64,000 nucleotides of DNA from contig NZ_CP106753.1 of assembly GCF_025642115.1 (NCBI RefSeq), positions 3,535,501 through 3,599,500 of the forward strand. The letters run 5' to 3'. The stretch comes from Chitiniphilus purpureus. GTDB taxonomy: Bacteria > Pseudomonadota > Gammaproteobacteria > Burkholderiales > Chitinibacteraceae. Under the pieces are notes generated by a model, which did no database searches, had not been told where the DNA came from, and saw only the letters and a program-made list of their open reading frames with translations. Shown in pieces: positions 57,707-64,000 of this stretch. The position numbers and the translations under genes were made by a program. Numbering within the stretch: the stretch's first letter is position 1; the number at the start of each line of letters is the position of its first letter.

Positions 57707-59593
57707 ATGAGCAAGGAAACGCTCGGTTTTCAGACCGAGGTCAAGCAGCTGCTGCACCTGATGATCCATGCGCTCTACTCCAACAAGGAGATCTTCCTGC
57801 GCGAACTGATCTCGAATGCCTCGGACGCCTGCGACAAACTCAGATTCGAGGCACTGGACAACGGCGCGCTGTTCGAGGGCGACGGCGAGCTGAAGATCCA
57901 GCTGTCGTTCGACAAGGACGCGCGCACCATCACCATTGCCGACAATGGCATCGGCATGCGCCGCGACGAGGTGATTGCCAACATCGGCACCATCGCCCGC
58001 TCGGGCACCAAGGAATTCTTCAGCCAGCTCACCGGCGATTCGGCCAAGGATTCGCACCTGATCGGCCAGTTCGGCGTCGGCTTCTACTCGGCATTCATCG
58101 TCGCCGACAAGGTCACGCTCACCACCCGCCGCGCCGGCCAGACTGATGCCGTGCGCTGGGAATCGGCAGGTGACGGCGAATTCACGATCGAGGACGTCGA
58201 GAAACCCGGCCGTGGCACCGAGATCGTGCTGCATCTGAAGGAAGGCGAGGACGAGTTCCTCAACGACTGGCGGCTGCGCGCCATCGTCACCAAGTATTCG
58301 GACCACATCAGCCTGCCCATCCTGATGAAGAAACGGCCCGAGTACGACGACGAGGGCAAGGAGATCCCGGGGGACGGCGTCGAAGCGGTGAACCAGGCCA
58401 ATGCGCTGTGGACCCGCAACAAGAGCGATATCAGCGACGAGCAGTACCAGGAGTTCTACAAGCACGTCGCGCACGATTTCGATGAGCCGCTGGCGTGGAG
58501 CCACGCCCGCATCGAAGGGCGCCAGGAATACACCGAGTTGTTGTACATCCCCAAGCGCGCGCCGTTCGACCTGTATGACCGCGACCGCCGGCACGGCGTG
58601 AAGCTCTACGTGAAGCGCGTGTTCATCCTGGAAGACCACGACAAGCTGATGCCGCAGTACCTGCGTTTCGTGCGCGGGGTGATCGACTCGAACGACCTGC
58701 CGTTGAATGTGTCGCGCGAGATCCTGCAGCAATCGAAGGATGTGGACACCATCCGCGCCGGCTGCGTGAAGAAGGTGCTGGGTCTGCTGGAAGACCTGCG
58801 CGACAACCGGCCGGACGACTACGCGGTGTTCTGGCAGGAATTCGGCAAGGTGCTCAAGGAAGGCACCGGTGAGGATTTCGCCAACAAGGACCGTATCGCC
58901 GGCCTGTTGCGCTTCGCCTCGACCCACGGCGAGGGTGATGCCCAGCAGGTGAGCCTGGCCGACTATATCGGCCGGATGAAGGACGGCCAGGACCGGATCT
59001 ACTACATCACCGCCGATTCGCACGCGGCGGCCAGCCACAGCCCGCATCTGGAGGTGTTCCGCAAGAAGGGCATCGAAGTGCTGCTGCTGTCGGACCGGGT
59101 CGACGAGTGGCTGGTCTCCAGCCTGACCGAGTTCGACGGCAGGAAGCTGCAGTCGGTGGCCAAGGGCGAGCTTGACCTGTCGGCCTTTGCCGACGAAGCG
59201 GAGAAGCAGCAACAGGAAGCGGCGGCCGAAGCGCTGAAGGACGTGGTGACGGCGATCAAGGATGCGCTCGGTGAGCAGGTGAAGGACGTGCGCGTCACCA
59301 CCCGCCTGACCGACAGCCCAGCCTGCCTCGTGGTGGAGAACTTCGACATGAGCGGCAACCTGGAGCGCCTGTTGAAATCCGCCGGCCAGAGCGTGCAGTC
59401 GTCCAAACCCATCCTGGAGATCAACCCGGAGCATGCGCTGGTCAAGCGGCTGCAGGCACAGGTCGGGCAGGCCGATTTCACCGACTGGACCCAGGTGGTG
59501 TTCGATCAGGCGTTGCTGGCCGAAGGCGCCCAGCTGGAGGACCCCGCCGGCTTCGTCATGCGGCTGAACCGGCTGATCCTGGCGACGGCCTGA
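57707..59593 (+). CDS. htpG: molecular chaperone HtpG (Hsp90)
   Basis: A 628-residue Hsp90. The N-terminal ATPase carries [35 protein letters not shown], and FGVGFYSAF. The middle domain has [11 protein letters not shown] with the catalytic Arg. The C-terminal dimerisation domain closes at RLNRLILA. It assists folding of stress-sensitive client proteins. GGAGG lies 11 bases before the ATG. Confidence 0.97.
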   Translation: MSKETLGFQTEVKQLLHLMIHALYSNKEIFLRELISNASDACDKLRFEALDNGALFEGDGELKIQLSFDKDARTITIADNGIGMRRDEVIANIGTIARSGTKEFFSQLTGDSAKDSHLIGQFGVGFYSAFIVADKVTLTTRRAGQTDAVRWESAGDGEFTIEDVEKPGRGTEIVLHLKEGEDEFLNDWRLRAIVTKYSDHISLPILMKKRPEYDDEGKEIPGDGVEAVNQANALWTRNKSDISDEQYQEFYKHVAHDFDEPLAWSHARIEGRQEYTELLYIPKRAPFDLYDRDRRHGVKLYVKRVFILEDHDKLMPQYLRFVRGVIDSNDLPLNVSREILQQSKDVDTIRAGCVKKVLGLLEDLRDNRPDDYAVFWQEFGKVLKEGTGEDFANKDRIAGLLRFASTHGEGDAQQVSLADYIGRMKDGQDRIYYITADSHAAASHSPHLEVFRKKGIEVLLLSDRVDEWLVSSLTEFDGRKLQSVAKGELDLSAFADEAEKQQQEAAAEALKDVVTAIKDALGEQVKDVRVTTRLTDSPACLVVENFDMSGNLERLLKSAGQSVQSSKPILEINPEHALVKRLQAQVGQADFTDWTQVVFDQALLAEGAQLEDPAGFVMRLNRLILATA

Positions 59594-59646
59594 GCCATGG
59601 CAGGGCTGCCCCATGGCGGCCCTGCCCGATCGCCCGCAGCGGCCGC

Positions 59647-60288
59647 CTACGCGGCCAGCCGCTCCAACAGCGGCGCGATGTGCGCGCACAACGCGTCGAA
59701 CACCTCGTCCACCCCACGTTCGGCATCGAGCACCGGATAGCCACGCGCCTGTGCCAGCTGCAACAGGTGCCGGCGCACTCCGTCCTGCTGGCGGATGAAC
59801 GAGGCATCGTGGCACGCGAAGTCGCAGCCCGATTCGTACGGCTTGTGCACATGTCCACGCGCCACCGTGACACGCGGATCGATGTCGAGCAGCAGGGTCA
59901 GGTCCGGCTCGGGGAAGCAGCGGCACACATCCAACAGCCATTGCGTATCCAGCCCGAGCGCTGCCTCGGTGGCGAAATGCTTGTGCCAGTAACCGTCGAG
60001 GAACACCACTTCGCGCCCCTGCGGCGGCGCCCCCCGGATCAGCACGGCGTTCATGTAGAACAGCCACAGCGCGCGCGCCTCGGCCGGCATCTGTGGCAGC
60101 AGCCGGTGCGCCAGTGTCTCGTAGTCGCAGCCGAAGAACGCGCTTTCCGGAAAGCGCCCGGCATCGAACAGATCGCGCTTGACGAGGCTGCGCGCCGGCA
60201 GCCCGAAGGTCTGCTGCGCCCATTCGATCAGCTGCGCGATCTGCGTGGTCTTGCCGCCGCCGTCCGACCCCAGGATGTTGATCAGCAT
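59647..60288 (-). CDS. thymidylate-kinase-like P-loop protein
   Basis: A 213-residue P-loop kinase with NILGSDGGGKTTQ at 5-17 and DLTLLLDIDPRVTVARG near 128-144, as in the dTMP kinase fold. The DR(F/Y) dTMP motif is replaced by VFLDGYWHKHF, and the TREPGG motif is absent, so it is unlikely to be a simple dTMP kinase; a normal tmk is at 19.1 kb. It is the last gene of a four-gene leftward operon and starts 3 bases after the amidohydrolase stop. Confidence 0.8.
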   Translation of the reverse strand: MLINILGSDGGGKTTQIAQLIEWAQQTFGLPARSLVKRDLFDAGRFPESAFFGCDYETLAHRLLPQMPAEARALWLFYMNAVLIRGAPPQGREVVFLDGYWHKHFATEAALGLDTQWLLDVCRCFPEPDLTLLLDIDPRVTVARGHVHKPYESGCDFACHDASFIRQQDGVRRHLLQLAQARGYPVLDAERGVDEVFDALCAHIAPLLERLAA

Positions 60289-60291
60289 GGC

Positions 60292-61506
60292 TCAGCCCAC
60301 CGACACGGTTGCTTCGGCCAGCATCGGGCCGGGCGCCAGGCGCGCCGGATCGAACTGGAACAGCTGTGCCGCGTTGCCGAAGGCGATTGCCTCGGCCTCG
60401 TCCTGCGGCACCCCGGCCAGCAGCGCGCGCACGGTTTCGAGCGAGCGCGGATGGGTGGACTGCTCGTGCGGATAGTCCGACCCCCACATGAGACGCGCCA
60501 CGCCGATCCGCTCACGCTGTTCGATCGCCCCCTGGTCATAGATCAGCGAGACGTAGACATGGTCGTGGAAGTATTCGCTGGGGCGGCGCGGGGTGGCGGT
60601 GTGCTGCCGCCGGCGCAGGATGCGGTGTTCGTAGGTCCAGTCCATCTGCCACAGGAAGTACGGCACCCAGCCGCCTTCATGCTCGGAGGTCTCGACCATC
60701 AGCCCCGGATGGCGCTCGAACACCCCGCCGAAGATCATGTCGGCCAACGACATGCGTACCCAGTAGTCGGCATTGACGCGCAGGCTGTAATCCACCTGCG
60801 GGAACGGCACGCCGTAGGGCCCGTTGTGGTTGGTCAACACATGCAGCGATAGCGGCATCTGCAACGCCGCCGCGGCCGCCCACAGCGGCTCGTAGCGCGG
60901 CTGGTGGTACGCCTGCTCGCGCCCGGGGTAGACGCTGATAATGCCGCCGGCCATGCCCATGCCCCGCGCACGCTCCAGCTCGCGCACCGCGTCGGCCGGA
61001 TCATAGTTGTTGAGCATGGCCACGCCCTTGAGCATGTGCGGTGCCACGCTGCAGAACTCGACCATCCAGTCGTTGTAGGCGCGGCAGATGGCGCCGAAGA
61101 GCTCGGCATCGTCGATGCAATAGTTGGTGATGCCCTGGGTCGGCCGGATCACCGCGCCGACCACGCCGTCGGCGAGGTTCTCCTTGACATATTCGCCGGG
61201 GGTATACGCCGCCGGGTGCACATCATCGAACGTGGAATGGGTCAGCACCGCCCCCTTGGACGCGATGCCCTGCACCGGGTCGGCCATACCGCCGGAACGC
61301 TTCTTGCGGCCGCTGACCGAACCGATGCGCTCTCCGTTGTAGATCCACCAGTCGCTGCCATCGATGCGCGCCACACGCGGTGCCCGGTCGCGGTAACGCC
61401 GGTCGATGCGTTCCACCCACAGGCCGGGCGGCTCGATGATGTGCGAATCCGAGGAAATCAGCCGGGTGATGGCCGGGATGGGATTCAAGGCACCGGGTGC
61501 GTTCAT
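60292..61506 (-). CDS. amidohydrolase_2-family metal-dependent hydrolase
   Basis: A 404-residue TIM-barrel amidohydrolase. It has the N-terminal SSDSHIIEPPGLW (Asp-x-His metal motif), LSLHVLTNHNG, VETSEHEGGWVPYFLWQMD and the catalytic Asp in LMWGSDYPHEQS. These fit the decarboxylase/amidohydrolase_2 branch (ACMSD-like). The substrate is unknown. It sits in the middle of the nucleotidyltransferase operon. Confidence 0.9.
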   Translation of the reverse strand: MNAPGALNPIPAITRLISSDSHIIEPPGLWVERIDRRYRDRAPRVARIDGSDWWIYNGERIGSVSGRKKRSGGMADPVQGIASKGAVLTHSTFDDVHPAAYTPGEYVKENLADGVVGAVIRPTQGITNYCIDDAELFGAICRAYNDWMVEFCSVAPHMLKGVAMLNNYDPADAVRELERARGMGMAGGIISVYPGREQAYHQPRYEPLWAAAAALQMPLSLHVLTNHNGPYGVPFPQVDYSLRVNADYWVRMSLADMIFGGVFERHPGLMVETSEHEGGWVPYFLWQMDWTYEHRILRRRQHTATPRRPSEYFHDHVYVSLIYDQGAIEQRERIGVARLMWGSDYPHEQSTHPRSLETVRALLAGVPQDEAEAIAFGNAAQLFQFDPARLAPGPMLAEATVSVG

Positions 61507-61585
61507 GGCATCTCCCTCTAGCTTGGTCAAAGTGCGCCATTGATGGCGCGGCGGTGCCGCGGTGGCGGCATCAGGACAGGTCGGG

Positions 61586-62737
61586 TCAGAGCAGCGCGTG
61601 TCCGCGCAGCACCTGCTGCAGATCGTCGATGGCGCCGGCGAGCACAGCGGGCGCCACACCGCTGTGCGCCGCGAGCCGCCCGGCGGCCTGGTTCAACGTG
61701 GTCTTGCCGTCAAAACACAGCAGGATGGCGTAGGCCTGCTGGTTGACCTCGATCGCGCAATGCTCGTCCAACGGGGTCAGCCGGTAGGCGTCGGGCCCGC
61801 AGAAGCGCAGCGACAGTTCGATGGACAGCGCCGGCAGCACACCATCGCCGCCCGGCAACGCCGGCTGCGGCTGCACCGGGACTGAGCTGCCCGTCAGGTG
61901 TTGCGCGGCCGGATCGGCAAAGCGCCGCTGCCCCCAGGGTACGATCACATGCGCCAGCCGCTGCAATGCTATGAATGCCTCGAATGCCACCAGCACCGAC
62001 GGGCGCGACACCCGGAAGCCCCGCAGCTGCCGCGCAAGGCCAGGCAGGTCATGGCCGGGCGGCAGGTCCGGGGCGTGCCGGCCTGCGGTCAGGCGTTCGA
62101 GCAGGCGCAGCCGCCATTTGTCCGCCGGGTTGGTGTTGCCCAGCGCAGCCAGCAGCGCGCCGATCAGGTGACCGCGGTACTGTTCGATCAGTTGGATGGC
62201 GCTGGCTGCGTCTCCATCCTCGATCTGCCCCAGGATGTCCAGGTGCAGCATGCCCAGATAGACCTGTGACAGGTCGAACAGGATGCGCGACAGCGTGCGC
62301 GGTACGATCCGTGCCTGCCAGTCGGCCAACCGGGGGGCGCCGAACAGCGGGACACCTTGCCGCAGGTTGTGCAGCAGCTTGAGCTCGGCGGCCGAGAATG
62401 CCGTGGCGGCGCGGCGTGGATCGACATCGTGGTCGGGCGCGAACCGCGCCAGCCGTCCGATCAGTGCCTCGATCCGCTCCGGTGCCACGATCTCCACGTC
62501 CACCGGACAGGCCTCGAACGGAATGATCAGCACCGAGGCGAAGTCGGCGCGCGCCTCGAAGGTGCGCCCGGTGACCAGATAGACGTCGATGTCCGAGCGC
62601 AGGTTGCCCAGGCCCTCCACCAGCGAGCCGGTCACATAGAGCACGTCGTCGCCGCAGGCGCCGGTCTCGTCGAGCAGCATGCAAGACAGCGCCTCCAGCC
62701 CGGTATCGTGCCATTCCAGGTAGGCGTGGATATCCAT
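61586..62737 (-). CDS. nucleotidyltransferase fused to a PqqD-like (RiPP-recognition) domain
   Basis: A 383-residue two-domain protein. Residues 30-85 have the pol-beta-type nucleotidyltransferase core: VTGSLVEGLGNLRSDIDVYLV with Gly37-Ser38 and the acidic pair Asp49/Asp51, then a third acidic residue at VDVEIV (Asp80). A helical middle (about 140-270) follows. Residues 305-383 match a PqqD/RRE winged-helix domain (LTPLDEHCAIEVNQQAYAILLCFDGKTTLNQAAGRLA). PqqD-type domains bind the leader of ribosomally made peptides, so the protein may nucleotidylate or modify a peptide or protein. It is 15 bases after the TPR gene. Confidence 0.8.
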   Translation of the reverse strand: MDIHAYLEWHDTGLEALSCMLLDETGACGDDVLYVTGSLVEGLGNLRSDIDVYLVTGRTFEARADFASVLIIPFEACPVDVEIVAPERIEALIGRLARFAPDHDVDPRRAATAFSAAELKLLHNLRQGVPLFGAPRLADWQARIVPRTLSRILFDLSQVYLGMLHLDILGQIEDGDAASAIQLIEQYRGHLIGALLAALGNTNPADKWRLRLLERLTAGRHAPDLPPGHDLPGLARQLRGFRVSRPSVLVAFEAFIALQRLAHVIVPWGQRRFADPAAQHLTGSSVPVQPQPALPGGDGVLPALSIELSLRFCGPDAYRLTPLDEHCAIEVNQQAYAILLCFDGKTTLNQAAGRLAAHSGVAPAVLAGAIDDLQQVLRGHALL

Positions 62738-62752
62738 CGGTGGCGCGCCCGC

Positions 62753-63400
62753 TCACACCGCGGCGGCAAACTTGCTTGCCAGGTCGGCGATCGTGCCGCG
62801 CAGACCGGGGCCGCTGCCGGCTTTCACCAGCCGCAGTGCGGCATGCAGCTCGGCGAACTCGGGGTGCTCGCCCATCTTCTTGGCCAGGTTCTGCGCCGCG
62901 GCGATGTCGCCGCTGCCCAGATGCAGCTGCGCCAGACGGAACGCTGCATAGTCGTCGCCTGACTGCAGCTTGAGCGCCGCGGCATAGGCGGTCTTGGCAT
63001 CCTCGGCATTGCCGCTCTCGCGGTGGGCATCGCCCAGCACGGTCTGCACCGAGCGTGGGCGGCCGGTGATGTCGGAGAACTTGAACTTGGCGTTCTGCTG
63101 GGCCACTTCCAACGCGGTCTTGAGCGCGGTCGGGCGGCGGCGCTGCTTGGTATAGAGGATGGCCAGCCGCGCCTTGGCCTCCAGCGAGCCCGGGTCGTGC
63201 TGCAACGCCGCCTGGTAATGCTTCTGTGCCAGCTGGAACGTCTGCGCCACCTCGCGGATCTTGCCGGCGGCCACCAGGCGCGCGGCATCGCTTTGTGCCT
63301 GCTCCACCTCGCCGACCAGGCGCTGGAGCGCCGCTATGATTTCCCTGCCCTTGGCGGCCGCCAGCTGCAGATCGCTGCTGATATCTGGGACATCCTTCAT
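62753..63400 (-). CDS. TPR-repeat protein, first gene of the operon
   Basis: A 215-residue helical protein with about three to four tetratricopeptide-like repeats (FQLAQKHYQAALQHDPGSLEAKARLAILY, SVQTVLGDAHRESGNAEDAKTAYAAALKL, AAFRLAQLHLGSGDIAAAQNLAKKM). No signal peptide. It probably serves as a protein-protein scaffold. GAGGAG lies before the ATG. Confidence 0.8.
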   Translation of the reverse strand: MKDVPDISSDLQLAAAKGREIIAALQRLVGEVEQAQSDAARLVAAGKIREVAQTFQLAQKHYQAALQHDPGSLEAKARLAILYTKQRRRPTALKTALEVAQQNAKFKFSDITGRPRSVQTVLGDAHRESGNAEDAKTAYAAALKLQSGDDYAAFRLAQLHLGSGDIAAAQNLAKKMGEHPEFAELHAALRLVKAGSGPGLRGTIADLASKFAAAV

Positions 63401-63688
63401 CGCCTATCTCCTCGGTTCGAATCGCCCGGGACAGCCGGGCTGCGAATGGCCGGCGCAGGACGCGGACAGCATATGCGCCGCGCCATGTGTTTCGGGGTAT
63501 AGCCGGGTGCGTTCAAACCGCAAGGCGCAACTCGTTGAACGGCAAGGTTGCGTACCCGTGACCGACAGATGGTTGACAAACCAGGACAGACAGAATCCAT
63601 GACGGATTGCACGATGACTGCGGCAAAACGCGCAACTTTGATCCAACCCGCTTGCCGCGCCCGACGGTGCAGCGCAGAATCGCCAGCT

Positions 63689-63762
63689 GACTCGGGGTGC
63701 CCCTGCCAGGGCTGAGACACACCCGCACCACCTGATCCGGATCATGCCGGCGTAGGGAAGTC
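63689..63762 (+). promoter_or_regulatory. TPP riboswitch (THI element)
   Basis: The element has GACT/AGTC closing P1 (63689-63692 with 63759-63762), then CGGGGTGCC, the conserved GCTGAGA (63711-63717), ACCCG, CACCTGATCCGGATCATGCC and GCGTAGGGA. This is the classical thi-box aptamer that binds thiamine pyrophosphate. It lies 38 bases before the thiM ATG, so it most likely blocks translation or transcription of thiM when TPP is plentiful. Confidence 0.95.
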
Positions 63763-63800
63763 CCAGGCGGCCTTTCCTGCACGGAACAAGGAGCCTGTCC

Positions 63801-64000
63801 ATGTCCCATCCCCCCACGCTGCCTTTCGTCGTGATCGCCGACGAGCTGGAAAGGCTGCGCGCCGAGCACCCACTGGTGCATGTGCTCACCAACGAGGTGG
63901 TGCAGGAGATCACCGCCAATGCGTTGCTGGCGGTCGGTGCCGCGCCGGCGATGATCGTGGCCGAGGAAGAGGCCGCCGAGTTCGCCGCGCTTGCCGGAGC
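63801..64000 (+). CDS. thiM: hydroxyethylthiazole kinase, N-terminal part
   Basis: The window ends 66 codons in. The visible N-terminus has LRAEHPLVHVLTNEVVQEITANALLAVGAAPAMIVAEEEAAEFA, the start of the ThiM fold with its substrate-binding residues. ThiM phosphorylates the thiazole salvage precursor of thiamine. AAGGAG lies 8 bases before the ATG, and a TPP riboswitch precedes it. Confidence 0.93.
   Translation, partial: MSHPPTLPFVVIADELERLRAEHPLVHVLTNEVVQEITANALLAVGAAPAMIVAEEEAAEFAALAG

Noticed and set aside
57701..60487. 928-codon leftward frame covering htpG and the kinase gene
   Set aside because: The stretch over htpG is antisense to a certain Hsp90 gene and has no recognisable domain; the true leftward gene here is in another frame.
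63397..63600. Leftward 67-residue Cys-containing frame ending in ATGA overlap with the TPR gene, as a candidate precursor peptide
   Set aside because: No ribosome site precedes its ATG, composition is Arg/Pro-rich as in noncoding DNA, and the TPR gene has its own strong GAGGAG site, so coupling is not needed.

Overview
The window is a 64 kb piece of a GC-rich Gram-negative chromosome. The housekeeping gene orders suggest a betaproteobacterium: fdx/iscX, tmk-holB-pilZ-tatD, xseB-ispA-dxs, and yceD-rpmF-plsX-fabHDG-acpP-fabF. Together with a secreted GH18 chitinase and a trimeric-type porin, I infer the Neisseriales, near the chitin-degrading Chitinibacteraceae/Chromobacteriaceae. Without database searches the genus stays open. 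Gene density is high. I saw no insertion sequences, phage genes or CRISPR array.

Layout. 1-8.1 kb: the end of fdx, a YbaK-type deacylase and iscX; a degenerate HD-GYP protein; an EF-hand protein; a tRNA-Thr; an acetyltransferase and an HD protein; a secreted avidin-family protein; a LemA/GIDE membrane pair; and a frameshifted SGNH-hydrolase remnant. 8.2-17.6 kb: nadE, the metNIQ methionine importer, an HDOD protein, an alpha/beta hydrolase, a metallo-hydrolase and tatD. 17.7-24 kb: pilZ-holB-tmk, then xseB-ispA-dxs and a JmjC-type cupin. 24-32 kb: a GlmS-like protein without the glutaminase cysteine, a PQQ-type sugar dehydrogenase lipoprotein, nadC, a phosphohexomutase and a YheT-type hydrolase. 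32-42.2 kb: a small heat-shock protein and the whole potassium-uptake system (small peptide, kdpF, kdpA, kdpB, kdpC, an inserted GNAT gene, kdpD, kdpE), with repeated GTA(T)AAAA elements at the kdp promoter that look like KdpE sites.

42.6-50.3 kb: a secreted protein made almost entirely of ten 15-residue repeats, then the fatty-acid synthesis operon read leftward from a promoter shared with the divergent maf side. 50.3-57.1 kb: maf, an RsmI-type methyltransferase, hisC, a response regulator with an RsbW-like ATPase domain next to an orphan ParA, a porin and the chitinase. 57.7-63.4 kb: htpG, then a leftward four-gene operon: TPR protein, nucleotidyltransferase fused to a PqqD-like domain, amidohydrolase, thymidylate-kinase-like protein. 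63.7-64 kb: a TPP riboswitch and the start of thiM.

The most unusual elements are the nucleotidyltransferase-PqqD operon, the dimeric-type avidin, the 45-bp repeat gene and the GlmS-like protein. Function in all four is inferred from sequence alone.
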